Of a stretch of DNA of 51,455 nucleotides, positions 32,909 through 41,308 are shown piece by piece. The position numbers and the translations under genes were made by a program. The DNA lies in the NCBI GenBank assembly GCA_946624005.1, contig CAMORS010000012.1:1-51455 (forward strand), given 5' to 3'. The notes beneath the pieces are model-generated. The model was not told where the DNA came from, ran no database searches, and was given only the letters and a program-made list of their open reading frames with translations. How positions within the stretch are numbered: the stretch's first letter is position 1; the number at the start of each line of letters is the position of its first letter. Origin of the DNA: an uncultured Prevotella sp. GTDB lineage: Bacteria > Bacteroidota > Bacteroidia > Bacteroidales > Bacteroidaceae.

Positions 32909-35900
32909 ATGAAGAAATTATTACTATCGGTGATGCTTGCGCTCTGTCTGCCCTTCGCAGCATTGGCACAAGACGACACCCGCGAGATGTACACGGTCTT
33001 CACCGAGGCCGACAGCACCCTCACCTTCTATTACGATGACCAAAAAGGAACTCGCGAGGGAGCGGTGTTTAGCATGGTTTATGACGAGTGGGGATGGTCG
33101 CCTCAATGGAGTACATGCCACAACAAAGTGAGCCACGTCGTTTTTGACAGTTCCTTTGCTGACGCTCTTCCTGATAAGACGAAGCGTTGGTTCTATGATT
33201 TCAGAAACCTGAAGAGTATTGTAGGAATGGAGTATCTCAACACTACTAATGTTACAGATATGTCAGGAATGTTTTATAGTTGTTTTTTACTGGAGAATAT
33301 AGATGTCAGCCATTTCAATACATCAAATGTAACAATTATGGGAGGATTGCCTGGAGAGGGAATGTTCAGTGGTTGTCGTAACCTCAAAAGCTTGGACGTC
33401 AGCAACTTTAATACAGAGAACGTAACAGATATGACTGCATTGTTTAGTGGATGCAGTAGTTTAATGAGTCTCGATTTGAGCAATTTCAACACCAGCAATG
33501 TGACGAGCATGGCATCAATGTTCTCTAAGTGTAGCGGTTTGACGAGTCTCGATTTGAGCAACTTTGTCACGAGCAACGTGTTAAGCATGAGTTGTATGTT
33601 TTACCGTTGCAGTGGTCTTACTTCACTCGACCTTTCCAATTTCGACACAAGCAACGTGACGGATATGTCGAGCATGTTTGCTTTCTATTGGGGTGATGGA
33701 ACATCGAAACTTACTAATCTTGACATATCCAGTTTTAATACAGAGAAAGTGGAGGATTTGAGCGGTATGTTTGGTGATCTTAGCGAATTGGCTGTTCTTG
33801 ACGTTTCCCACTTTAATACTTCCAATGTTACGAATATGAGAGGATTGTTCGAAGGCTGTAGTTCTCTTACGAGTTTGAACGTATCCAATTTCGATACGCA
33901 GAGAGTTACGAACATGGGATTAATGTTCAAAGGCTGTAGTTCCCTTACGAGTTTGAACGTTTCCAATTTCGACACGAAAAACGTTACAAGCATGGATGGG
34001 ATGTTCGATGGTTGTAATGGCTTGGAATCTCTCGACGTAACAAACTTCGACACAAACAACGTCACGGATATGAGTTCGATGTTTTCTGGTTGTATAAACC
34101 TGTGCACTCTTGACGTTTCTAATTTTGATACCCAGAATGTCGCTAACATGCTTGGTATGTTTAGTTCCTGCCAAAGTCTTGAAACTATTGATGTATCTAG
34201 CTTCGATACAAGAAATGTCACTAATATGAGGAGGATGTTTGCCTGGTGTGAAAAACTTGCCGATTTAGACTTATCTAACTTCAACACCAGAAAAGTATCA
34301 AACATGAGTGACATGTTTAGGAATTGTAAGAGCCTGGGAACAGTAGACATCAGCAACTTCACAGTTGAAAGCTTTGATGTTAACGAGCTTTATCCAAACA
34401 ATACCGGTACATCCTTTATGTTCGCAGAATGTACGCAGCTTACCACCATCTATAGCAATAACGACTGGGCAGCAAGTGGGACAATCGATTCAGAGCATTC
34501 GAATTACATGTTTAATGGTTGTCGTAACTTGCGTGGTTCCGCTGGGACGTCTTACCTTGAATCACAATATAACGACATTACTTTTGCCCGCCCAGACACT
34601 CCCGAGACGCCTGGCTATTTCTCGGTTAAGGAGCCTGAAATGTATGTCGTCTATGTGGAGGCCGACAGCACCCTCACGTTCTATTATGACAATCAGAAAG
34701 GAGTTCGCGAGGGAGTGGCTTACGAATTGAATTATTACCATTGGCAGCAAGAGTGGCGAGAGCATGCACGTGGAATAGCAAGAGCCGTATTCGACGAGTC
34801 GTTCGCAGATGCAAGACCTACGTCAACGGCAGGTTGGTTTATGCTGGATTATTGGGATTATAGGGATGATGTACTTCAAAATGTGTCCCCCTTTAGAGAA
34901 ATCGAAGGTCTCAAACGGTTGAATACGAGTTGTGTCACAAATATGGCTTGCATGTTTTATGGTTGTAGCGGTTTGTCCTCTCTTGACCTGAGTGGTTTTA
35001 ATACGCAAAACGTTACAGATATGACAAGTATGTTTTCTATGTGTAGCAGTTTGAAGAGTCTTGATTTAAACAAATTCGACACACAAAATGTAACCAGTAT
35101 GTCTCAAATGTTTTATGAATGCGGTTTGGAGTATCTTGACTTGAGTAGTTTCGATACACATAGTGTAAGTGATATGAGTGGGATGTTTGCATGCTGTCGT
35201 CATTTAACAAGTATAGATATAAGTAGTTTCAATATTCAAAACGTAACTGATATGAGTATTATGTTCAATGAATGTGATGCTCTTTCTTCCATCTATTGCA
35301 ATGATGACTGGAGTGCCAATGAGAATAATTTCGATTCAGGAGGAATGTTTTCTTGCTGCACTCAATTAGTGGGCGGTGCAGGAACGACATTCGACTGGGA
35401 GCATACAGATGCTACTTATGCCCGCCCGGACAGCCCCGAGACGCCTGGCTACTTCACAACCGTGTCTAAGATGTATTCGGTCTTTAACGAGGAGAGCGCA
35501 ACATTGGCATTCTATTACGACACCAGCAAGAACTCTCGCGAGGGAACAGTCTATGGTATGACATACGATGAGCAAGGCTATCCCGAATGGAATGCTTGCA
35601 AGACGGATGTGCAGAAAGTAGTCTTCGACAGCTCGTTTGCAGAGGCACGGCCTGAATCGACGTCGGAATGGTTCTCTGGTTTCTCGAGCCTGCTTCAGAT
35701 AGAGGGACTGGAGAATCTGAATACGGAGAATGTCACGAGTATGACAGGTATGTTCCGTTCGTGCTGGAGACTGACAGAAATAGACTTGAGCCATTTCAAC
35801 ACATCGAATGTGACGAATATGACCGCAATGTTTTATAATTGTCAGAGTCTTATCTCTCTTGACCTAAGCAGCTTCGACACTCATAACGTGACAAGTATGG

Positions 35901-37237
35901 CAAGCATGTTTATTGCTTGCAAAAACCTTGAATATGTTGACGTGAGCAGCTTCGACACAAAAAATGTTACGGTCATGATGTGGATGTTCTCTGACTGTAA
36001 CAGCTTGAAGGAACTCGACCTCAGTAGTTTCGACACGCAAAACGTTGATGACATTCAAGGGATGTTCATAGGGTGTAAAAGCCTCACGAGTCTGTCGTTG
36101 GCTAACTTTAATACGGAGAATGCCACAAAGATGGTCAGCATGTTCTCTGGCTGTGAAAATCTTGTAAGCCTTGATTTGAGTGGTTTCAATACGAGAAGTG
36201 CAAGGCATCTTTCCTCAATGTTCATGGGGTGCAAGTCTTTGCAGAATCTTGACCTCAGTCATTTCGACACCAGCAATATTAGCTGGTTTTACTCTATGTT
36301 TGAAGGATGCGAATCCTTGAAGTCGCTGAACATCAATAGCTTTGTATTCAAGGATGGCAGTTATCGTGATGGTATGTTCACCTCTGTTCCCTCCGACTGT
36401 GTGCTCTATCTGCCGAAGGGCATGACGGTGAGCGACTTCGAGGGCTACGAGCAGGGCGACCTCGTGCACGGTGCCCAGACGAACATCGTGGAGACGAACG
36501 AAGACGGCACGGCAACCTGCGAGGAACTGGTGATGGCCGACGACTACTACTTCATGGTCAGAACACCCTTCGAGGCCAAGAAGGCGGTGTTCCGCTTCCA
36601 CCTGAACAACGAAGAGCAGCCCGCCGGCATGCCGCGTCGCATCAACGAACAAGTGCCCGACGGCCATCGCGTACCTATCTACATACCCTTCGCCTTCGAC
36701 AGCAAGCAGTTCGGACAGGTGTACCAGATGGGCATGCTGACCGACGACAAGACCGCCGTGCAGTTCGACGAGCTGCAGGAGCCGACGACCGAAGCCAACA
36801 GCCCGTACATCATCAACTCCAACGGCGACGACATCGTGGCCGAGAATGTCATGGTGGAAGCCTCTGAGAGGATGGAAGCAACGGGAGCCGACGAGATGCT
36901 CGGCGTCATCGAGCAGACCCTCGTCCCGATGGGCGGCTATTGGTTCGACGCTGCTAACGACAAGCTGCTGCTCGCTGGCGAGGATGAAGAGGTCAGCGTG
37001 CTGGCAGGCCGCGGCTACTTCCTCCTGCCCTCAGCTGTCGGAGCAGCAAGCCTCGATGCCCTCTTCGGGCCGCAGATAGCAACGGGCGTTGCATCAACAC
37101 CCAACAGCCATCAGCCAACACTCATCTACGACCTGCAGGGACGCCGTCTGTCGCCTGCCGATGCACACTCTGCAAAGCCCCGCATCGCCATCGTCCGTAT
37201 GAGCGACGGCACCACCCGAAAGACTGTCCGCAGATAG
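32909..37237 (+). CDS. BspA-like leucine-rich-repeat surface protein (DUF285 repeats)
   Basis: 1442 residues, signal peptide MKKLLLSVMLALCLPFAALA. Most of the protein is a ladder of about 23-residue repeats of the type LDLSNFDTSNVTDMSSMF, the DUF285/BspA class linked to adhesion and secreted surface proteins. The ladder is split into three blocks, each introduced by a header beginning MY-V-E (about 29, 577 and 855; MYTVFTEADSTLTFYYD, MYVVYVEADSTLTFYYD, MYSVFNEESATLAFYYD) with a D-SFA-ARP-ST-like stretch. From about residue 1165 a non-repeat C-terminal region of about 280 residues follows, richer in G+C. It ends with LIYDLQGRRLSP and a basic tail resembling secretion/sorting tails of Bacteroidetes. 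Confidence 0.9.
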   Translation: MKKLLLSVMLALCLPFAALAQDDTREMYTVFTEADSTLTFYYDDQKGTREGAVFSMVYDEWGWSPQWSTCHNKVSHVVFDSSFADALPDKTKRWFYDFRNLKSIVGMEYLNTTNVTDMSGMFYSCFLLENIDVSHFNTSNVTIMGGLPGEGMFSGCRNLKSLDVSNFNTENVTDMTALFSGCSSLMSLDLSNFNTSNVTSMASMFSKCSGLTSLDLSNFVTSNVLSMSCMFYRCSGLTSLDLSNFDTSNVTDMSSMFAFYWGDGTSKLTNLDISSFNTEKVEDLSGMFGDLSELAVLDVSHFNTSNVTNMRGLFEGCSSLTSLNVSNFDTQRVTNMGLMFKGCSSLTSLNVSNFDTKNVTSMDGMFDGCNGLESLDVTNFDTNNVTDMSSMFSGCINLCTLDVSNFDTQNVANMLGMFSSCQSLETIDVSSFDTRNVTNMRRMFAWCEKLADLDLSNFNTRKVSNMSDMFRNCKSLGTVDISNFTVESFDVNELYPNNTGTSFMFAECTQLTTIYSNNDWAASGTIDSEHSNYMFNGCRNLRGSAGTSYLESQYNDITFARPDTPETPGYFSVKEPEMYVVYVEADSTLTFYYDNQKGVREGVAYELNYYHWQQEWREHARGIARAVFDESFADARPTSTAGWFMLDYWDYRDDVLQNVSPFREIEGLKRLNTSCVTNMACMFYGCSGLSSLDLSGFNTQNVTDMTSMFSMCSSLKSLDLNKFDTQNVTSMSQMFYECGLEYLDLSSFDTHSVSDMSGMFACCRHLTSIDISSFNIQNVTDMSIMFNECDALSSIYCNDDWSANENNFDSGGMFSCCTQLVGGAGTTFDWEHTDATYARPDSPETPGYFTTVSKMYSVFNEESATLAFYYDTSKNSREGTVYGMTYDEQGYPEWNACKTDVQKVVFDSSFAEARPESTSEWFSGFSSLLQIEGLENLNTENVTSMTGMFRSCWRLTEIDLSHFNTSNVTNMTAMFYNCQSLISLDLSSFDTHNVTSMASMFIACKNLEYVDVSSFDTKNVTVMMWMFSDCNSLKELDLSSFDTQNVDDIQGMFIGCKSLTSLSLANFNTENATKMVSMFSGCENLVSLDLSGFNTRSARHLSSMFMGCKSLQNLDLSHFDTSNISWFYSMFEGCESLKSLNINSFVFKDGSYRDGMFTSVPSDCVLYLPKGMTVSDFEGYEQGDLVHGAQTNIVETNEDGTATCEELVMADDYYFMVRTPFEAKKAVFRFHLNNEEQPAGMPRRINEQVPDGHRVPIYIPFAFDSKQFGQVYQMGMLTDDKTAVQFDELQEPTTEANSPYIINSNGDDIVAENVMVEASERMEATGADEMLGVIEQTLVPMGGYWFDAANDKLLLAGEDEEVSVLAGRGYFLLPSAVGAASLDALFGPQIATGVASTPNSHQPTLIYDLQGRRLSPADAHSAKPRIAIVRMSDGTTRKTVRR

Positions 37238-37288
37238 ATTTGGTCATCGCATGACCACACATCGGTCTTTCGATTTCTCGACATTAGT

Positions 37289-37332
37289 CACAACAGACAA
37301 CGATAATCGTCACAACAGACAACGATAATCGT
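37289..37332. repeat. Two 22-bp direct repeats with internal dyad
   Basis: Perfect tandem duplication of a 22-base unit (37289-37310 and 37311-37332), CACAACAGACA-ACGATAATCGT; the second half is a dyad ACGAT-A-ATCGT. A partial third unit follows. Unit length equals that of the array at 32187 but the sequence differs. Confidence 0.85.
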
Positions 37333-37338
37333 CACCAC

Positions 37339-37378
37339 AGAAGGAGCGTATGTATCATCCTATACATGCCCTCCTTCT
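37339..37378 (+). terminator. Probable terminator after the BspA-like gene
   Basis: Long hairpin: AGAAGGAG (37339-37346) with CTCCTTCT (37371-37378) and inner ATGTAT (37350-37355) with ATACAT (37362-37367), separated by a small internal loop. Only a short T-rich tail follows. Confidence 0.6.
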
Positions 37379-37399
37379 TCGTTATGTAAGGCATCATCC

Positions 37400-37420
37400 T
37401 TGTCACATAAACAGGTGAAA
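37400..37420 (+). promoter_or_regulatory. Shared operator-like motif, copy 3 (truncated LRR gene)
   Basis: TTGTC-N4-AAACAGGTGAAA, ending 58 bases before the -7 box at 37479. Confidence 0.65.
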
Positions 37421-37478
37421 TTCAGCCTGTGCGCTATAAAAACTACGTCAAAAGCCGCACGTTTTGAATCTTTTTCCT

Positions 37479-37486
37479 TAATTTTG
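37479..37486 (+). promoter_or_regulatory. Promoter (-7 box) of the truncated LRR gene
   Basis: TAATTTTG followed by CA, in a context almost identical to that of the BspA-like gene promoter. Confidence 0.6.
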
Positions 37487-37513
37487 CAACAGGTTAATTC
37501 AGAATGCTATGCA

Positions 37514-38038
37514 TTGACTTCCATCATTATTCCTGGCAGCGTCACTTCGATAGGTTGGGGCTGTTTTAGTCTTTGCAGCGGTCTTCAGAGGGTAGAAATC
37601 AAAGCCGATAACAGTACCAAGATCAATGATAGTGCTTTCTTGAACTGTACCTCGTTGAAAACTGTCATCTTAGGAAAAGGTGTCACCAATGTCGCAGAAG
37701 AGGCTTTCGCTGGATGTTCCGAATTGGAAGATGTCTATTGTTATGCGGAGAATGTCCCCAAGACTCATCGCTATTCTTTCAAAGATTCATACATTGAGTA
37801 TGCCACTCTTCATGTGCCAGAAGCCTCTCTTGAAGCATATGAGAAAGCTGTCCCATGGAGTCAGTTTGGAACGAAACTGCCGATTGCTGATGAAGCTACT
37901 CGTATTGATTCGCCTACGATGAGTGCTGGCCATGATGGTAGTGTCGTGATGATCGACGGCAAGACCAGCAATCAGATTCGCAAAGGCATCAATATCATCA
38001 GAAAGCAAGGAAAGGCCATCAAGGTTCTCAAACGATAA
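37514..38038 (+). pseudogene. 5'-truncated BspA-like LRR_5 gene
   Basis: The frame encodes LRR_5-type repeats (LTSIIIPGSVTSIGWGCFSL, FLNCTSLKTVILGKGVTNVA, AFAGCSELEDVYCYAENVP), then HVPEASLEAYEKAVPW and a C-terminal sorting-like tail (IRKGINIIRKQGKAIKVLKR). It has no signal peptide and no in-frame ATG between the promoter at 37479 and the repeats; the nearest in-frame candidate is TTG 37514. ATGs at 37505 and 37509 are out of frame. The upstream half of the gene seems lost, joining a live promoter to the repeat body. It could still be translated from TTG as a cytoplasmic remnant. A terminator at 38091 follows. Confidence 0.65.
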
Positions 38039-38090
38039 TACTCAGCGACGGGTAGGAATACATCCTTTTTGCTTTCCGATACGGTAAAAG

Positions 38091-38127
38091 AAGTGAAGGC
38101 CGGACACAAGACGTCCAGCCTTCACTT
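38091..38127. terminator. Bidirectional terminator between the truncated LRR gene and cutC
   Basis: Perfect 15-bp-arm region: AAGTGAAGGC-CGGAC (38091-38105) with GTCC-AGCCTTCACTT (38113-38127, one bulge). It has A-rich sequence on the left and TTTTGTGTT on the right, suitable for both convergent transcripts. Confidence 0.85.
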
Positions 38128-38143
38128 TTGTGTTATTAGGGGG

Positions 38144-38827
38144 CTATGACAGGGCTTTGAGGATGGCTCGCACCTTCTGCGGGTCGGTGTCCTTCAGTCC
38201 GTCGGGCTGCAGCGAGGAGGCTGATGCATGAATCTCAGTGCAGCCTGTCTGTTGGAGGATGAGTGGGGCATTCGTGGCATTGACGCCACCGCCGGGCATC
38301 AGGATGATGCGGCCGTCGGCCTGCTGGTTCAGACGGTGGAGTAGGGGGATGCCCTGCTCGGCTGTGGGCTGCTGGCCCGATGTGAGGATGCGGCGACAGC
38401 CAAGGGCGATGATCTGCTCTAAGGCTTCTTCGGGATGGCGGCAGACATCGAAGGCGCGATGGAAGGTAACGGGCAGCGTGTCGGCAGCTTCCATCAGGCG
38501 CTGCATAGCCGCCAGGTCGATGTCGCCTTCGGATGTCAGCGCTCCGACGACGACGCTGTCGGCTCCTGCTTTGCGGCATTCAATGATGTCGCTCTGCATC
38601 GTTGCCAGCTCCACGTCGTTGTAGACGAAGCTGCCCTCACGCGGACGGATAAGCACATGGAGCGTCAGTTGGGGGAAGCGTTCCTTAACGATACGGATCA
38701 TTCCCATCGATGGCGTCAGTCCGTCGAGGGAGAGAGCAGAGCAGAGCTCGATGCGGTGGGCACCACCCGCTGCGGCTGCCGCTACGCTCTGCATGCTGGC
38801 GGCACAGACTTCTAATGTATACTGCAT
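38144..38827 (-). CDS. cutC: CutC family protein
   Basis: 227-residue TIM-barrel protein: LEVCAASMQSVAAAAAGGA near the start, RIELCSALSLDGLTPS (25-40), HVLIRPREGSF, ITFHRAFDV-like VTFHRAFDVC, RILTSGQQPTAEQG and IILMPGGGVNATNA. CutC was first named for copper tolerance, but its biochemical role is unsettled. Last gene of a probable minus-strand unit trmB, fucosidase, cutC; the gap to the fucosidase gene carries nonanucleotide repeats. Confidence 0.93.
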   Translation of the reverse strand: MQYTLEVCAASMQSVAAAAAGGAHRIELCSALSLDGLTPSMGMIRIVKERFPQLTLHVLIRPREGSFVYNDVELATMQSDIIECRKAGADSVVVGALTSEGDIDLAAMQRLMEAADTLPVTFHRAFDVCRHPEEALEQIIALGCRRILTSGQQPTAEQGIPLLHRLNQQADGRIILMPGGGVNATNAPLILQQTGCTEIHASASSLQPDGLKDTDPQKVRAILKALS

Positions 38828-38838
38828 TTTTTCTTAAA

Positions 38839-38865
38839 CCACTAATTATACGAATGAAACGAATT
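38839..38865 (-). repeat. Nonanucleotide repeat between fucosidase and cutC genes
   Basis: Three degenerate 9-base units on the minus strand: AATTCGTTT, CATTCGTAT, AATTAGTGG. They are related to the array at 40216-40242. Confidence 0.6.
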
Positions 38866-38879
38866 AGACAAAATGATAA

Positions 38880-40199
38880 TTATTTCACGGTGATGGTGAC
38901 GACGCGCTGGTAGGGCGTGGTGGCTTGCGGCAGACGGACGGTGAGCCGACGGGCCTTCTTGTTGTAGGTGTAAGCGAGCTTGTGACCAGAGATGAAGTCG
39001 ACGACGGCACGCGGCTTCTGCGGACAGTCTATGTCGATGGTCTGTGCTTCAGCATCGAAGACGTGAAGGAAGATGCTGTTGTCCTTCTGTGTGCTGACGC
39101 CCCACGGCTGGTCGCCGGTCGGTCCGGCCTGTGTGCCATAGATGGTCTCGCCATACTGACGGAGCCACTGTCCCATCTCCTTCAGGCGGCTGAGGGCGGT
39201 GGCTGGCAGTTCGCCGTTGGGTTGCGGACCGATGTTCAAGAGCAGGTTGCTGCCCTTCGAGGCAGCTCGGGTGAGCAGTTCGATGAGCTTCTCGGATGAT
39301 TTATAATTCTGGTCGGCCACCTTATAGCCCCACATGCCATTCATCGTCTCGCACATCTCCAAGGGCAGCTTGCTGATGACCTGGTTGTCGGCCCAACCCG
39401 TAGTGTTCTCGCCAGGCAGGTCGCGTTCGAACATCTGGAAGTCCTCGCCCTCGATGACGGCCTCGTGGTGGTTGTTGCCAATGAGGCAGCGGGGCTTGAT
39501 GCTGTGGATGTGTCGGTAGAACTCGGGCATGTGCCAGTCGAAGGGGATGGAGTCGGAGTCGTGGTCCCAGTTGCCGTCGAACCAAAGTCCCTCGATGTTG
39601 GGATAGTTGGTGAGCAGCTCGCGCACCTGGTTCTTCATAAACTGCAGGTAGTGGGCGTAGTCGCCAGGCCCCGTCTTGCCCGTGTTCAGACCGGTGCGGC
39701 CCATGGGATAGTCGTCGCGCGTCCAGTCGAGCGTCGAGTAGTAGACGTGGAAGCGGAGCCCCTCTTGGCGACAGGCTTCTGCCAGTTCGCCGATTACATC
39801 GCGCTTGAACGGCGTGGCGTCGACGATGTTATAGGGACTCTCGGCGGTGTGGAACATCGAGAAGCCGTCGTGGTGGCGACTGGTGATGGTAACGTACTTT
39901 GCACCAGCATCCTTGAAAGCCTTAGCCCACGCGTGTGCATCGAACAAGATGGGATAGAAGCCCGAGGCAGCCTTGGCATACTCGTCGCGGTTGAGGTTGC
40001 CCGTGTTGAGATACCATTCGCCTTGGGCGAACATGCTGTAGATGCCCCAATGGAGGAAGATGCCGAAGCGGTCGGCCTCAAACTCTTGTCGGGCCTTCAG
40101 GTTGTCTTCGCTGGGTACATACTGTGCCGACAAGGGCTGAAACGAAGTGAGAGCCAGCAGCACAGCTACTATTCTGATTTTTTTGAAACTTACTATCAT
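38880..40199 (-). CDS. Alpha-L-fucosidase (GH29)
   Basis: 439 residues with a signal peptide (KKIRIVAVLLALTSFQPLSA). GH29 landmarks: DRFGIFLHWGIYSMFAQGEW (43-62), TSRHHDGFSMF (106-116), and the nucleophile D208 in EGLWFDGNWD. It releases alpha-L-fucose, probably from host or plant glycans, in the periplasm or outside the cell. The acid/base residue of this family varies and cannot be pointed out safely. The C-terminal part (about 345-439) is a beta-sandwich-like accessory region. No SusC/SusD pair or other glycan-use genes lie nearby, so it is not in a classic polysaccharide utilisation locus. Confidence 0.93.
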   Translation of the reverse strand: MIVSFKKIRIVAVLLALTSFQPLSAQYVPSEDNLKARQEFEADRFGIFLHWGIYSMFAQGEWYLNTGNLNRDEYAKAASGFYPILFDAHAWAKAFKDAGAKYVTITSRHHDGFSMFHTAESPYNIVDATPFKRDVIGELAEACRQEGLRFHVYYSTLDWTRDDYPMGRTGLNTGKTGPGDYAHYLQFMKNQVRELLTNYPNIEGLWFDGNWDHDSDSIPFDWHMPEFYRHIHSIKPRCLIGNNHHEAVIEGEDFQMFERDLPGENTTGWADNQVISKLPLEMCETMNGMWGYKVADQNYKSSEKLIELLTRAASKGSNLLLNIGPQPNGELPATALSRLKEMGQWLRQYGETIYGTQAGPTGDQPWGVSTQKDNSIFLHVFDAEAQTIDIDCPQKPRAVVDFISGHKLAYTYNKKARRLTVRLPQATTPYQRVVTITVK

Positions 40200-40215
40200 C
40201 TTTTTCTATTGCTAT

Positions 40216-40242
40216 AATTCGTTTAATTCGTAAAATTCGTGA
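40216..40242 (-). repeat. Nonanucleotide repeat between trmB and the fucosidase gene
   Basis: Three 9-base units on the plus strand: AATTCGTTT, AATTCGTAA, AATTCGTGA. Confidence 0.7.
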
Positions 40243-40258
40243 TTTTTAAATGAAGCGT

Positions 40259-41023
40259 TCAGAAAGCACGTTCTTTCGAGCTTCGCTTGTCGCGTCGGTA
40301 GCTGCGATACTCGTCGAGTTCTATTTCCACCTCGGGTTCTTCAAGCAGTCCTTCGTGCGGAAGGCAGAACTTCATGTACCGGATGTTCAGGCCGCGATCC
40401 ATCCACATCCGCTCATAGTAGGTCTGTATGGAGAGGATAGGGTCGTCCTTGATGCTCGGATCGTGGTACAGGTCTTCTGTGCGGAAGAGCACCGGCAGGT
40501 GGTTTCGCTCAGCGAGCAGCGTGGTGTAGGTGAAGAGGAAGTTGGAGTCGGTCTTCAGATGGATGGTAGCACCATCGGTCAGGAAGTGACGATAACGTTC
40601 GAGGAAGAAGGTCGACGTCAGTCGCTTTCGCGGGTTCTTCATCTGCGGGTCGCTGAAGGTGAGCCACAGTTCGTGCACCTCGTCGGCGGCGAAGAATCGG
40701 TCGATAATCTCGATGTTGGTACGTAGGAAGGCCACATTCTTCATTCCTTCTTTCAGTGCCTGAGTCGCTCCTGTCCACAGGCGTGCCCCCTTGATGTCAA
40801 CACCAATGAAGTTGACGTCGGGGTAGAGCTTGGCCAGCTCTACGGTGTATTCACCCTTGCCACAACCGAGCTCCACGACGATGGGGTTCGAGTTGTGGAA
40901 ATACTGTTCGCGCCAATGACCGCGCATGTCGAACACAACGTCCTTCATGGTGGAGTAGGGATGTTGGAACACGTTGTCGTAGCGGTCGAGATCGGCAAAC
41001 TTCTCTAATTTTCCTTTGCTCAT
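40259..41023 (-). CDS. trmB: tRNA (guanine-N7-)-methyltransferase
   Basis: Makes m7G at position 46 of tRNA with S-adenosylmethionine. The 254-residue protein starts [21 protein letters not shown]-binding [16 protein letters not shown], then [15 protein letters not shown] and the tRNA-binding/catalytic [18 protein letters not shown] are all present. The frame extends upstream to 41086, but the promoter box lies inside that extension, so ATG 41023 is used. First gene of the probable unit trmB, fucosidase, cutC. Confidence 0.94.
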   Translation of the reverse strand: MSKGKLEKFADLDRYDNVFQHPYSTMKDVVFDMRGHWREQYFHNSNPIVVELGCGKGEYTVELAKLYPDVNFIGVDIKGARLWTGATQALKEGMKNVAFLRTNIEIIDRFFAADEVHELWLTFSDPQMKNPRKRLTSTFFLERYRHFLTDGATIHLKTDSNFLFTYTTLLAERNHLPVLFRTEDLYHDPSIKDDPILSIQTYYERMWMDRGLNIRYMKFCLPHEGLLEEPEVEIELDEYRSYRRDKRSSKERAF

Positions 41024-41043
41024 AGTGATTGTTATTCGTGCTG

Positions 41044-41073
41044 CAAAGGTACAAATAAGAATGAACATTGCAA
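41044..41073 (-). promoter_or_regulatory. Promoter of trmB
   Basis: Minus-strand TACCTTTG (41044-41051) with TTG at 41071-41073, 19 bases apart. The remainder of the 41087-41308 gap is AT-rich. Confidence 0.75.
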
Positions 41074-41256
41074 AATGAAAAGGCATTTTTTTTGTTTTAT
41101 GGCATTATCTATTCATTTCTTTTGCGTCTCTGCGTTCTATTTTGTAGATATAAGCAGACTGTGAAACATGCGGATGTTTCCCAAAACGGAAAACTTTTGC
41201 GTGAAATTTTTTGAAAGATTTTCCAAAAAGTATTTTTTTATTTCAGAAAATGGTTG

Positions 41257-41264
41257 TATCTTTG
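41257..41264 (+). promoter_or_regulatory. Promoter (-7 box) of nrdJ
   Basis: TATCTTTG followed by CA. No TTG at -33; the region upstream is a T/A-rich tract. I see no NrdR box and no cobalamin riboswitch. Confidence 0.65.
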
Positions 41265-41308
41265 CACCGATTTGGCAACGAATAAAACCTATACATTATT
41301 AAATATAT

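Noticed and set aside
32346..32912. 188-codon frame across repeat cluster B
   Set aside because: It is read entirely through palindromic repeats (repeated RRCDAGKRRLLQ-like peptides) and the BspA-like gene promoter; not a gene.
38880..40199. Polysaccharide utilisation locus around the fucosidase
   Set aside because: No SusC/SusD pair, sulfatase or second glycoside hydrolase is present; neighbours are trmB and cutC.
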